64,000 nucleotides of DNA from an uncultured Bacilli bacterium (GTDB lineage Bacteria > Bacillota_I > Bacilli_A > RFN20 > CAG-826): contig CALVUI010000001.1 of the NCBI GenBank assembly GCA_944363565.1, positions 62,001 through 126,000 on the forward strand, read 5' to 3'. The notes below the pieces were generated by a model, which was not told the DNA's origin, did no database searches, and saw only the letters and a program-made list of their open reading frames with translations. The translations under genes and the position numbers were made by a program. Shown in pieces: positions 15,222 to 24,318 of this stretch (positions within the stretch are counted from its first letter, which is position 1; each line of letters starts with the position of its first letter).

Positions 15222-16052
15222 ATGTGCCTGGACAAACCCATGGGATTTGAAAACAACGCGGCTTCATACCTCGAGATTTCCCTCCACGAGATCGGGCGGG
15301 AGGAATGCCTCCCGAACAAGGTTTTCCATTACACCCCGAAGGAGTACCACCTCTTCCATTACGTGGTCCACGGGAAGGGGACCTTCGCCATTAGGGGCGT
15401 GACCTACCACCTCAAACGCGGGGACTGCTTCTACATCCCCCCGCGCGAGGTCCCGACCTATTCCCCGGACCCCGAAGACCCCTGGATCTACGAGTGGGTC
15501 GGGATCGGGGGTTCGCGGGCCACGTCGATCATCGAATCGGTGGAGATCTCCGGTTCGAGCCCCGTCATCCATGACGAGGGCCTCCACCTCAAGCCCTACT
15601 TCGATGGCCTCGCCACCGAGTACCTAAGGCACGGGAAGATGAACCTCTATTGCCTAGGGCAGGCCCTCTGCTTCCTCGGCTATCTCATCCAGGGCCTCAG
15701 GGGCGAGACCGAGGAAGAGGATCCCAAGCAAGCCCACCTCCAGATGGCCAAGGAATACATCAACAACAACTACCAGTTCCCGATCACGGTGGCCGACGTC
15801 GCCAAAAACGTCGGGATTACCGCCAATTACCTCAGTTCCCTCTTCCATGACTACGAGGGGATGTCGACCAAGTCCTACCTCATCAAGGTGAGGATGGAAA
15901 AGGCGGCCACGATCCTCAGATCGGGAGCCTACAAGATCAAGGAAGCCGGGATGATGTCCGGCTACAAGGACCAGTTGCATTTCTCGAGCGAGTTCCGCAA
16001 ATACCACGGGGTTTGTCCGAGTGAATTCTTAAGAAAGGAAAGCAAACAATGA
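15222..16052 (+). CDS. AraC-family transcriptional regulator of the galactan locus
   Basis: A 276-aa one-component regulator. The N-terminal half is a cupin-like sugar-sensing domain (FHYTPKEYHLFHYVVHGKGT near 35-55, then RGDCFYIPP). The C-terminal ~100 residues are the double helix-turn-helix of AraC proteins: first helix pair around ITVADVAKNVGITANYLSSLF, second ending in the signature FSSEFRKYHGVCPSEFLR. Neither candidate start (15222 or 15240) has a Shine-Dalgarno. The stop overlaps the ATG of the first GH53 gene, so the regulator leads the operon and probably activates it in response to galacto-oligosaccharides. Confidence 0.92.
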   Translation: MCLDKPMGFENNAASYLEISLHEIGREECLPNKVFHYTPKEYHLFHYVVHGKGTFAIRGVTYHLKRGDCFYIPPREVPTYSPDPEDPWIYEWVGIGGSRATSIIESVEISGSSPVIHDEGLHLKPYFDGLATEYLRHGKMNLYCLGQALCFLGYLIQGLRGETEEEDPKQAHLQMAKEYINNNYQFPITVADVAKNVGITANYLSSLFHDYEGMSTKSYLIKVRMEKAATILRSGAYKIKEAGMMSGYKDQLHFSSEFRKYHGVCPSEFLRKESKQ

Positions 16053-18145
16053 AAGGTAGCAAGAAGGCCTTCGGGCTCAGCGCCCTCCTCGTCAGCCTGG
16101 CTTTGACCGGCTGCGGACCCACCCAAGGGGCCACTAGTTCTCAGGGCCCCGCGGAAGGCCGCGAAGTGGCCTTTGCCTATGACGAGGTCGACTTTACTCC
16201 GACCTACGGCGACAAGACCAACGACGAAGTCCACGATTACGAAGGGATCATCGTCAATCCGTTGACCCGGGATCTCCGCGACGACTTCGCCTTCGGGGTC
16301 GATGCCTCAATGACGGCGGAAGTGGAGCGCCTCGGCGGCGTCTTCTACAACGAAGAAGGGGTCGAGCAGGACCTCTTCCAGATCCTGGCCGACTGTGGGG
16401 TCAACTTCTTCCGGGTCCGCCTCTGGAACAAGCCCTCGGACCGTTACGGCCGCGGGTTCGGGGGCGGGAACAACGACCTCGAGACCGATATCGCCTTGGC
16501 CAAAAGGGCCCAGGCCGTCGGCATGAACATCTGCGTCGACTTCCATTACAGCGACTTCTGGGCCGATCCCGACAAGCAACAGATCCCCCAGGAATGGCAG
16601 TCCAAAGGGGCCGATGACATCCCCGAACTCCTCAGGCAATTCACCGTCGACTCCCTCAATTCCTTCAAGGAAGCCGGGGTCGAGGTCGACGCCATCCAGG
16701 TCGGGAACGAAATCAACAACGGCATGATGGGGGACTACGGGACCATCGGCTGGAACAACATGGATGAGTCCTTCGTCTACATCTCCTCCCTCCTCAAGGC
16801 CGGGATCGAAGGGATGAAGGAAGTCTTCCCCGACTGCTATTCCATCGTCCATCTCGCCAATGGCACCAACGCCGACGAATTCGAAACCTACTTCTCCTAC
16901 CTCGATAAGAACGGGGTCGACTACGACATCATCGGGGCCTCCTACTATCCGGCCCTGACCGGCGACCTCAACCGCCTCCAGCAAAACCTCGACCAGATCT
17001 CCGAGAAGACCGGTCATCCGGTCATGGTGGTCGAAACCTCCTGGGGCTTCACCAACGACCACGTGGCCGGGGTGACCGCCAACCAGTACTCGGCCGATGA
17101 CGAGGATACCGGGGGCTACCTGACCAGCGAACAGGCCCAGGCCACGGCCCTCCGCGACGTCCTCGACGTCCTCAGCAAGGTCCCCAACCAAATGGGCCTC
17201 GGCTGCTTCTATTGGGAACCGGCCTGGCTCCCGGTCAGCCTCAACGGGGAAGTCCCGGGCTGGGCCAGCAAATATGGCCAGTCCTATGCCGAATACGGCA
17301 ATACCCAGCATAGCTCGATGTACGAAGACGGGCTTACCACTTGGAGCAACCAAGGCTGGTTCTCCTTCTCCGGGAAGCTCCTCAGCAGCGCCTCCGTCTA
17401 CAAGATGGTCAAGGAAGGCGGCCATAATCCGACCGAAGAAGTCTCCCTCTCGCCCCGGGCCACCGAATACGAGGCCACCATCAACCTCGCGGCCGATGAG
17501 ACCTTGCCCACCACCGGGCGGGTCGTCACCAACCTCGATGCCATCCGCAACGCCCCGGTGACCTGGGACGAAGAAGAAGCGGCGGCCTGCGTCGAAGTCG
17601 GGGACTACGTGGTCCACGGGGTCCTCGATGAAAAATACGACGTCGTCCTCAGGGCCGAATGCATCGAAAACTACATCGTCGACCCGGGCTTCGAGCTCCA
17701 GGGCGGCAACGACTCCCTCAAGGAACCCTGGCACCTCAGGAGCCTCAGTCCGGAAGGGGAGAAGATCGTGAAACTCGACCGGAAGTCCGACACCCGGACC
17801 GGGACCACCGACCTCAACTGGTACTACGGGGCCGGGAACTTCTCCTTCGACTTCTACCAGGTGGTGGAAGACATGCCGGCGGGGACCTACGACCTCACTA
17901 CCTATCTACTAGCTCCGGCCCAAAGCGATTTCACCCAAACCCTGACCCTCTACGTCAAGAATGGGAATGACGAAATGACCCTCGACCTCTCGCCCCTCTG
18001 CGTGGGCTGGGCCTCGGGTTACCAGGAAGCCCTCCTTTCCAACATCGTCGTCGAAGAAGGGACCGACCTCGAAGTCGGGATCCGCGGCGAATGCGAACAA
18101 GCGGCCTGGGCCCACAACGACGACTGGAAACTCCTAAGGAGATAA
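16049..18145 (+). CDS. Extracellular endo-beta-1,4-galactanase lipoprotein (GH53)
   Basis: GH53 enzymes cut beta-1,4-galactan side chains of pectin. The 698-aa product has a lipobox (LTGC, Cys22) and so is tethered to the outer membrane surface of the cell. The GH53 barrel spans roughly residues 80-460, with Glu221 (QVGNEINNG) as acid/base and Glu329 (VVETSWGF) as nucleophile, and the family motif VDFHYSDFW near 163-171. An Ig-like linker follows (about 475-550). The C-terminal ~150 residues form a beta-sandwich with a carbohydrate-binding look (NYIVDPGFELQGG ... WYYGAGNFSF), perhaps a galactan-binding module. ATGA overlap with the AraC gene; the next gene begins 1 nt after the stop. Confidence 0.95.
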   Translation: MKGSKKAFGLSALLVSLALTGCGPTQGATSSQGPAEGREVAFAYDEVDFTPTYGDKTNDEVHDYEGIIVNPLTRDLRDDFAFGVDASMTAEVERLGGVFYNEEGVEQDLFQILADCGVNFFRVRLWNKPSDRYGRGFGGGNNDLETDIALAKRAQAVGMNICVDFHYSDFWADPDKQQIPQEWQSKGADDIPELLRQFTVDSLNSFKEAGVEVDAIQVGNEINNGMMGDYGTIGWNNMDESFVYISSLLKAGIEGMKEVFPDCYSIVHLANGTNADEFETYFSYLDKNGVDYDIIGASYYPALTGDLNRLQQNLDQISEKTGHPVMVVETSWGFTNDHVAGVTANQYSADDEDTGGYLTSEQAQATALRDVLDVLSKVPNQMGLGCFYWEPAWLPVSLNGEVPGWASKYGQSYAEYGNTQHSSMYEDGLTTWSNQGWFSFSGKLLSSASVYKMVKEGGHNPTEEVSLSPRATEYEATINLAADETLPTTGRVVTNLDAIRNAPVTWDEEEAAACVEVGDYVVHGVLDEKYDVVLRAECIENYIVDPGFELQGGNDSLKEPWHLRSLSPEGEKIVKLDRKSDTRTGTTDLNWYYGAGNFSFDFYQVVEDMPAGTYDLTTYLLAPAQSDFTQTLTLYVKNGNDEMTLDLSPLCVGWASGYQEALLSNIVVEEGTDLEVGIRGECEQAAWAHNDDWKLLRR

Positions 18146-18146
18146 C

Positions 18147-19979
18147 ATGGAAAAACCGTTCATCTTAAACCTCGTCCACCGTCTCGAACTTTCCCCCGAA
18201 TACTCCCAGAAAACGACGGGAGCCGGGGGCAAGGAAGAGGACTTCGGTGGCGCCCTCACCTCCGAATCGGTGGAGATCTTCAAGATCCAGCAGGAATTAG
18301 CCCACCGCAATGGCCTCAAGACCACGATCCAACTGACCTATGCCTCTTTATTCTCCGACGAGTGCATCGAGTTGGCCCGCAAGGACCATGAAAAATACGG
18401 GGATGAGATCAGCCTCTCGCTCCTCGGGCTACCCTGCGACGAATTCAAGAACAAGTACAAGACCAAGGACTTCTGCATTTGGATGTTCAGCGAAGAAGAC
18501 AAGAAGGCCGTGGTCGACGACGTCTTCGCCCTCTTCAAGGAAAAGCTCGGCTTCTATCCGGAAAGCACCGGGAGCTACTTCCTCGATGCCTTCACCCTCA
18601 ACTACATCCACGAGCATTACCCCTCCGTCAAGTGCGCCATCGCCACTTGTTTCGAGGAAGGGCCCAAGGCCTACCATACCTGCAACAACTCCTGGTACAC
18701 CTTCTTCGACGGGGGACCCTGGAACCCCTGGGTCCCGGGCAAGGACAATAGCCACGTCCCGGCCGTGAGCAAGGAGGACGACTGCGGCATCGTCTGCATT
18801 CCCCACCTCAGCCGCGACGTCATGGCCTGCTTCGATGGCAATGGAAGTAATTTCGGGACCCATCCTCAAAACGTCCTTAGGGGCATGATCTACGACGATA
18901 AGAGAAGAATTCCCTACCTCTATAACCTCATCGACCAGTACCGGCATCTGGGGAAATACAACCGTTACGCCTACAACATGATGTTCGTGGGCCCGGGTTG
19001 GATGAACAAGGCCGGTCGTTGGGAAGTCCCCTACGAAGGCCTCTACAAGAGCTACGAGGATGCCATGCGTTACTACGGCAAGCTCAAGAAGGAAGGCAAG
19101 CTCCTCGACCTCACGATGGCGGAGTTCGCCGACTTCTACCGGGAGGGCCTCGATTATGAGGAACCGGAGAGGTGCCTTTGGAAGGACATCCTCTATGGAT
19201 CGAGCAAAGAGTACTTCTGGTACCTCGATCCCTATATGCGGACGTGCCTCGACTTCAACCAAGGCGGGGCCATGATCGACTTCAGGCCCTATGCCGCCAG
19301 ACTCAATAAGAAAGTCGGGATCGGGACCGAATCGGTCTACGATGCCTCCTATCCCTATCTGATCCAAGCCAACTACCGGGCCGGTTACTTCACCCACTAC
19401 GCCGGGGAAGGGACCGTCAAGTCCTACAAGGTCAAGCACGGAAGCGAGGTCTATGACGGCTGCCTGCAAAGGACCTTGGCCAAGGTCGAGGTCCTCGCTA
19501 ACGGCGACACCTTGGTGAGGGCCGATCCGGTCGAATTCGTCTTCAGCGACCTCAAGGTCGCCATCGAATCTTCCTTCCTCTTCAAAAAGGGAGAGGGGAA
19601 GGTCGAGATCACCCGTAAGGTCGTCTCCTATGAAGGGGAGGGCGAGATCGAAATCGAAGAATATTTCACCGGGGCCTTCGGGACCACCGAATACCAGGCC
19701 GATATGACTAGAATCGTTCTCTCGGTCGAGGGCAAGAAAGGGGAGCAGTCCCTCAATTATGCTTACAAGTGCCGCAACCTCGTCGACACCGAAGCCAAGC
19801 GCGTGAGCGCCCTCATCCCCGACGTCGCCACCGATTTAGAGATGGGGAGCGAGGAAGCCATCAAGGGGAGCGTCGACGAAGGCTATGCCTTCTCGCCGGT
19901 CTACCGCCTCAGCCTAAGCAAGACTTTGAAGGGGAAAGGAGAAATCAAGACATGGCTCAGTCTAAAAAAGGCAAACTGA
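18147..19979 (+). CDS. Unassigned 610-aa cytoplasmic protein of the galactan locus
   Basis: No signal peptide or membrane segment. The N-terminal ~390 residues are rich in His, Asp, Trp and Tyr and read like a sugar-active barrel: it opens NLVHRLELSPEY, and has conserved-looking patches at SLLGLPCDEFKN, ESTGSYFLDAFTLNYIH and FFDGGPWNPWVPGKDNSHVP. The C-terminal ~200 residues look like beta-sandwiches. It could relate to the glycosidase-like DUF3863/DUF3864 proteins or to polysaccharide-deacetylase/GH57-type barrels, but I cannot confirm either. Its position between an extracellular and a cytoplasmic galactanase, and the lack of any beta-galactosidase in the locus, make it a candidate for an intracellular galacto-oligosaccharide-acting enzyme. 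Confidence 0.85.
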   Translation: MEKPFILNLVHRLELSPEYSQKTTGAGGKEEDFGGALTSESVEIFKIQQELAHRNGLKTTIQLTYASLFSDECIELARKDHEKYGDEISLSLLGLPCDEFKNKYKTKDFCIWMFSEEDKKAVVDDVFALFKEKLGFYPESTGSYFLDAFTLNYIHEHYPSVKCAIATCFEEGPKAYHTCNNSWYTFFDGGPWNPWVPGKDNSHVPAVSKEDDCGIVCIPHLSRDVMACFDGNGSNFGTHPQNVLRGMIYDDKRRIPYLYNLIDQYRHLGKYNRYAYNMMFVGPGWMNKAGRWEVPYEGLYKSYEDAMRYYGKLKKEGKLLDLTMAEFADFYREGLDYEEPERCLWKDILYGSSKEYFWYLDPYMRTCLDFNQGGAMIDFRPYAARLNKKVGIGTESVYDASYPYLIQANYRAGYFTHYAGEGTVKSYKVKHGSEVYDGCLQRTLAKVEVLANGDTLVRADPVEFVFSDLKVAIESSFLFKKGEGKVEITRKVVSYEGEGEIEIEEYFTGAFGTTEYQADMTRIVLSVEGKKGEQSLNYAYKCRNLVDTEAKRVSALIPDVATDLEMGSEEAIKGSVDEGYAFSPVYRLSLSKTLKGKGEIKTWLSLKKAN

Positions 19980-20215
19980 ACTACCGTTGCCCCAGTTGCT
20001 TCATCCGCGACATCGACATCGACATGTTCTACGATGCCGATAAGAAGGAATACTACTGCTTGCGTTGCTGCTACCACGGCTCGGAAGAGGAAGTCCTCCA
20101 TTTGAACGACATGCTCAAGTTCCGTTACAAGAGCATGGAAAAGCGGGTCGTAGATTTTGGTGAAGACGACAAGCCCATCGCCTTCGAGGACTACCAAGGG
20201 GAAGAGGAGAAATGA
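19952..20215 (+). CDS. Small zinc-ribbon protein
   Basis: An 87-aa basic/acidic protein. The start at 19952 has a good ribosome site (AAAGGAGAAA) and overlaps the upstream gene by 28 nt. CPSC (residues 13-16) and CLRCC (about 36-40) form a two-knuckle zinc ribbon with an aromatic spacer (DADKKEYY). The acidic C-terminal tail has no recognisable domain. Its stop overlaps the start of the cytoplasmic GH53 gene. Small zinc ribbons often bind nucleic acid or act as adaptors; the reason for one inside a sugar operon is unknown. Confidence 0.8.
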   Translation: MAQSKKGKLNYRCPSCFIRDIDIDMFYDADKKEYYCLRCCYHGSEEEVLHLNDMLKFRYKSMEKRVVDFGEDDKPIAFEDYQGEEEK

Positions 20216-21330
20216 ACCTCGGCGTCGATCTATCGAGCTATATCGAGGAAGTCGCCCACGGGGCCAAATGGTACCTGGGGGAGAGGGAGGTCAATCCCTT
20301 CGAGGCCTTTAAGGAGAACGGCATCAAGTATGTCCGCCTCCGGGTCTGGGTCGATCCCTACGACGAGGAAGGAAAGCCCTACCTCGGCGGGAGCGTCGAT
20401 ACCAAGAAGCTCCTGGAGTTGGCCCTACTAGCCAAGGAATACGGCTATGAATGCGTGGTCGATTTCCATTACAGCGACTTCTGGTGCGATCCGGCCAAAC
20501 AAAGGGTTCCCAAAAGCTGGGCCAACCTCGATTTCGAGGGATTGAAGAAAGTTCTGCGGGAATATACGGTCCAGATCCTCACGCTTTTGAAGGAAAAGGA
20601 CATCAAAGTCCATGCCATCCAGATCGGCAATGAAATCACCAACGGCCTCCTTTGGCCCTTTGCCCATCTTGAGGGCGAAGTCCCCAATCGGACCGGTTAC
20701 GAAAAGGTGGCCGCCTTCCTGAAAGAAGGGATCGCCGGGGCCAAGGAAGTCTATCCCGAAAGCCAAATCATCCTCCACCTCGAAAATAGCGGCAACCGCC
20801 CCGTGTTGGACGAATGGTACGGGCACGCCAAGGAAGAGGGCCTCGACTACGACGTCATCGGCCTCTCCTACTATCCCTATTGGCACGGCGAGAGGGATAA
20901 CTTCATCTCCAACTGCCTCTACCTCAAGGAGAAATACCAAAAGGCCATCTGGATCATGGAAACGGCCTACGGCTTCACCCTCGAGGACTACGAGAAGGAC
21001 TCCGACGGGAGCCAGCTGGTGGTCGGACCCAAGACCGTCTCCAACCTCTGCGCCCCCTATCCCCTCACGGAAGAAGGGCAAAAAAACTTTGTCCTCGACC
21101 TCCTCGCCGCTGCCAAAAAGGCCGGCATCGGGGAAATCTACTACTGGGAGCCGGCCTACGTCCCCGTGAAAGGGGCGGGCTGGGCCTCCGAAAGCGCCCA
21201 GGCCTACATGGCGACCGGGGTCAGCAAGGACCCGCGCAACGAGTGGGCCAACCAAAACCTCTTCGATTATGGCGGGAAAGCCCTCCCGGCCTTCTACGCC
21301 TTTAAAAATGATGGAAAGGAGATTTTATGA
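20212..21330 (+). CDS. Cytoplasmic GH53 galactanase
   Basis: A 372-aa bare GH53 catalytic domain that begins directly with the first beta strand (MNLGVDLSSYIEE) and has no signal peptide. The family motifs are all present: VDFHYSDFW near 83-91, acid/base Glu141 (QIGNEITNG) and nucleophile Glu250 (IMETAYGF), plus the C-terminal YYWEPAYVPVKGAGWAS. Known GH53 enzymes are nearly always secreted, so a cytoplasmic copy beside an oligosaccharide importer suggests it shortens imported galacto-oligosaccharides. ATGA overlaps join it to the genes on both sides. Confidence 0.93.
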   Translation: MNLGVDLSSYIEEVAHGAKWYLGEREVNPFEAFKENGIKYVRLRVWVDPYDEEGKPYLGGSVDTKKLLELALLAKEYGYECVVDFHYSDFWCDPAKQRVPKSWANLDFEGLKKVLREYTVQILTLLKEKDIKVHAIQIGNEITNGLLWPFAHLEGEVPNRTGYEKVAAFLKEGIAGAKEVYPESQIILHLENSGNRPVLDEWYGHAKEEGLDYDVIGLSYYPYWHGERDNFISNCLYLKEKYQKAIWIMETAYGFTLEDYEKDSDGSQLVVGPKTVSNLCAPYPLTEEGQKNFVLDLLAAAKKAGIGEIYYWEPAYVPVKGAGWASESAQAYMATGVSKDPRNEWANQNLFDYGGKALPAFYAFKNDGKEIL

Positions 21331-22550
21331 AAAAGACCATCGCTTTACTTCCCGCCCTCTTGGCCGTCATGACCCTCACCGGCTGCAACCCCGGTTCGAC
21401 CGGCAGTAGCGGCAGCGTCGAACTCCTGGTTTGGGAAGACGCCTCCAACATCCCGACCCTCGAGACCATCGCCGACTACTTCTTGGCCGATTACCGCCAG
21501 AACTACCCGCTAGCCCCGGAAGTGACCATTCGTTTCGAAGCCCGCAACGAGGCCGCGGCCGTCAGTGACCTCCTGACCATCGGCGAAAGCGGCAACGGCC
21601 CCGATATCGCGGCCATCACTTCCGACACCCTTTCCACCGCCGTCCAGAGCAAGCTGGTGGCCCCCGTGGTCTACGACGAGGAGATCAAGAACTGCTTCGA
21701 TCCCGAGACCGTGGCCAACGTCACCATCGAAGGCACCGTCTACGCCTATCCGATCACCAGCGAATCGCAGACCATCATGTACGACAAGCGGGCCGTCAGT
21801 GATCCGAGCACCTTCGATAGCTTCGATTCCTTGCTGGCCTCGGGCAAGAAGGTGGCCTGGGACATCAACGGCGACGACTGCGCCTACTATATGTTCGGCT
21901 TCATGAACGACTCGGTCCTCTTCGGGGACGATGGCAACGATCCCGATCAGCTCGATCTTGCCACCCCGCAGAGCATCCAAAACCTCACCGACGTCTACAC
22001 CAAGTACTTCAGTGTCTTCGAAGCCACCTCTCCCGAAGTGGCCGGTGCCCTCTTGGCGGCCGGCGAAGTCGCCGGGCTCGTCTCTTCGCCCTTCATGTAC
22101 AAGACCCTGGCCGATTCCTTCGGCGAGGAAAACGTCGGTCTCCACAAGCTCCCGACCATCAACGGGCAGGACATGAGGCCCTTCTCCGGCTACAAGGAGT
22201 ACGTCGTTTCCTCCTATAGCGATCAGCCGGCTTTGGCCCAGATGTTTGCCAACTACATCGTCTCGGCCGAAAACCAGATCACCCGCATGCTCGAGCTCAA
22301 CTATCTCCCGACCCGTTACGACGGGGAAGTGGAAGACTTCATGGAAAACGGCGCAAATGCCGACATATTGGCCGTCTACCAGGAAAGCTACGAGCTCTCC
22401 AAGCCGATGCCGACCATCACCAAGATGGGTTACTACTGGCCCCCGATGATCAACTTCTGCAAGGACCTCTACCGCAACGCCTCCAACGTCAACGCCGCCT
22501 ATGTCGAATCCGGCTTGAAGGAAGTCGAGGCCACCATCAACCGGGGCTAG
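21327..22550 (+). CDS. ganS: Galacto-oligosaccharide ABC transporter, substrate-binding lipoprotein
   Basis: A 407-aa family 1 solute-binding protein with lipobox LTGC (Cys20). Typical MalE/GanS features are a short Gly/Ser linker, the first lobe strand VELLVWEDASN, a hinge segment around GTVYAYPITSESQTIMYDK (120-140) and the C-terminal WPPMINFCKDLYRNA helix. It delivers oligosaccharides released by the GH53 enzymes to the GanPQ permeases that follow. The start overlaps the cytoplasmic GH53 stop. The specificity for galactan products is inferred from context. Confidence 0.9.
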   Translation: MKKTIALLPALLAVMTLTGCNPGSTGSSGSVELLVWEDASNIPTLETIADYFLADYRQNYPLAPEVTIRFEARNEAAAVSDLLTIGESGNGPDIAAITSDTLSTAVQSKLVAPVVYDEEIKNCFDPETVANVTIEGTVYAYPITSESQTIMYDKRAVSDPSTFDSFDSLLASGKKVAWDINGDDCAYYMFGFMNDSVLFGDDGNDPDQLDLATPQSIQNLTDVYTKYFSVFEATSPEVAGALLAAGEVAGLVSSPFMYKTLADSFGEENVGLHKLPTINGQDMRPFSGYKEYVVSSYSDQPALAQMFANYIVSAENQITRMLELNYLPTRYDGEVEDFMENGANADILAVYQESYELSKPMPTITKMGYYWPPMINFCKDLYRNASNVNAAYVESGLKEVEATINRG

Positions 22551-22554
22551 GACC

Positions 22555-24318
22555 ATGGGAAGCTCCAATGTAAGCACCTACCGGCCCTCTAGCTTCTTAG
22601 AAAAAATAAAATATGCCTTCCTGAAGTGGAAGGATGTCTATCAGGCCACCGACGGCCTCGGGAAGGCGGGGATGATCATCAACCTCCCCCTTCCCGGCCT
22701 CGGGTCGGCCCTCCTAGGGAGGCTGGAAAAAGGCCTCTTGGCCTTCCTCGCCTACTTCGCCGTCGTCTTCCTTGGCGTCTACGTCGCCATCCAAAAGGCT
22801 AATGGCGTCGCCCTCAACGAAGGGTCCTTGGCCATTCTCTACATCGTCCTTCTTCTTGCCGTCGTCTTCATGATCGCCTCGGCCTTCGGGGCCTCGATCA
22901 CCAAAGGCGCCGAAAGGGTCGATGACCACAAGTGGCACGTCGAATCGGTCTTCGTCCGCAAGAACAAGGCCAAGTCCGGCTTTGCCGCCTACGTCGAGGA
23001 TTTTAGGACCACCTACCGCAATACCAGCAAGAAGCACAAGGTCCTCTTGGTCCTTTCCTTCTTCGTGATGGGGATCCCGGAATTCTTCTTCTCCCAGATC
23101 CTCAAGGGCCTCGTCTTCTTCGGGGCCCAGATCGGGGTCTTCGCCTATTTGATCGTCAAGGGGGCCGCCGACATCGGCATCCTCTTCGCCCTCAATGTCA
23201 TCTCTTCCCCTAACGGCGCCTTGGTCAACGGCCTCGTGGCTTTGACCCTCATCGCCGCCCTGATCGTGGCCTACGTCTTCCATCTCAAGGACATCTTGGC
23301 TTTGGTGAAAGCCACCGACGAGGGGAAGCGCCAGACCTTCCGTGGGGAGATGCTCTCCTACATCAACGAGAAGTTCCCGACCTTGGCCCTCATGATCCCG
23401 ATCATTGGGGCCGTGGCCTTCACGGTCCTGCCGATCCTCTTCATGATCCTCACGGCCTTCACCAACTACTCGATGAAGACCGTCCCGGGTTACGAGAACT
23501 ACAACCCCCTCTTCCAGATCCCCCTCAAGTGGACCGGATTCGAGGCCTTTGGTCGCCTTTTTGCGGACCATTCGAGCCTCATCGACATGGTCAACGTCTT
23601 CGGCTGGACCATGGTCTGGGCGACCCTCGCCACCTTCTCTTGCTACTTCGGCGGGATGCTCCTAGCGATGCTTCTCAACAAGAAGGCAGTCAAGGGGAAG
23701 GTCATCTACCGTTCGATCTTCGTCGTTGCCATGGCCTTGCCCCAATTCGTCTCCTTGCTGGTCGTCCGTTCGATGTTCGATACCCACGGCATCGTCAATA
23801 ACATCCTTATGGAACTTGGGATCATCACTTCCCGCATCGACTTCTGGCAGATCGGGGACGTGGCCAAGGTCCTGATCCTTCTCATCAACATGTGGGTCGG
23901 GATTCCCTACTACATGCTTTTGATGTCGGGACTCTTGCTGAATATCCCAAAAGACCTCTATGAGGCCGCCGATATCGAAGGGGCCTCCAGATGGCAGAAG
24001 TTCAAGTCCATCACCTTCCCCCAGATCTTCTACATGACGACGCCGGTCTTGATCACGAGCTTCGTGAGCAACATCAATAACTTCAACGTCATCTGGTTCC
24101 TGACCGGCGGTGGTACCGTCTCGACCATCTCGGGGACGGCCGGGGATACCGACATCCTCATCACCTGGCTTTACAAGATGACCTTCCAGGCCGGGGGCCA
24201 GCCCGACTACAACTTAGCCGCCGTCGTCGGCATCATCATGTTCATCATTTCCGCCACCTTCTCGCTGGTCATCTTCCGGCGTTCGAAGGCCTACACGGCC
24301 GAGGAGGAATACCGCTAA
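22555..24318 (+). CDS. ganP: Galacto-oligosaccharide ABC transporter permease (MalF/GanP type) with extended N-terminus
   Basis: At 587 aa this is longer than usual for MalF/GanP-type permeases (about 420-515 aa). The extra N-terminal ~240 residues contain four or five additional hydrophobic helices and a conserved-looking cytoplasmic loop. The core permease begins near residue 260 and includes the MalF-type EAA loop YEAADIEGASRWQKFKSITF, which docks with the ATPase. A weak ribosome site (TAGGA) precedes the start 4 nt after ganS. The stop overlaps the ATG of ganQ. No ATPase gene is in the operon, as is usual for Firmicutes that share an MsmX-type ATPase. Confidence 0.92.
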   Translation: MGSSNVSTYRPSSFLEKIKYAFLKWKDVYQATDGLGKAGMIINLPLPGLGSALLGRLEKGLLAFLAYFAVVFLGVYVAIQKANGVALNEGSLAILYIVLLLAVVFMIASAFGASITKGAERVDDHKWHVESVFVRKNKAKSGFAAYVEDFRTTYRNTSKKHKVLLVLSFFVMGIPEFFFSQILKGLVFFGAQIGVFAYLIVKGAADIGILFALNVISSPNGALVNGLVALTLIAALIVAYVFHLKDILALVKATDEGKRQTFRGEMLSYINEKFPTLALMIPIIGAVAFTVLPILFMILTAFTNYSMKTVPGYENYNPLFQIPLKWTGFEAFGRLFADHSSLIDMVNVFGWTMVWATLATFSCYFGGMLLAMLLNKKAVKGKVIYRSIFVVAMALPQFVSLLVVRSMFDTHGIVNNILMELGIITSRIDFWQIGDVAKVLILLINMWVGIPYYMLLMSGLLLNIPKDLYEAADIEGASRWQKFKSITFPQIFYMTTPVLITSFVSNINNFNVIWFLTGGGTVSTISGTAGDTDILITWLYKMTFQAGGQPDYNLAAVVGIIMFIISATFSLVIFRRSKAYTAEEEYR

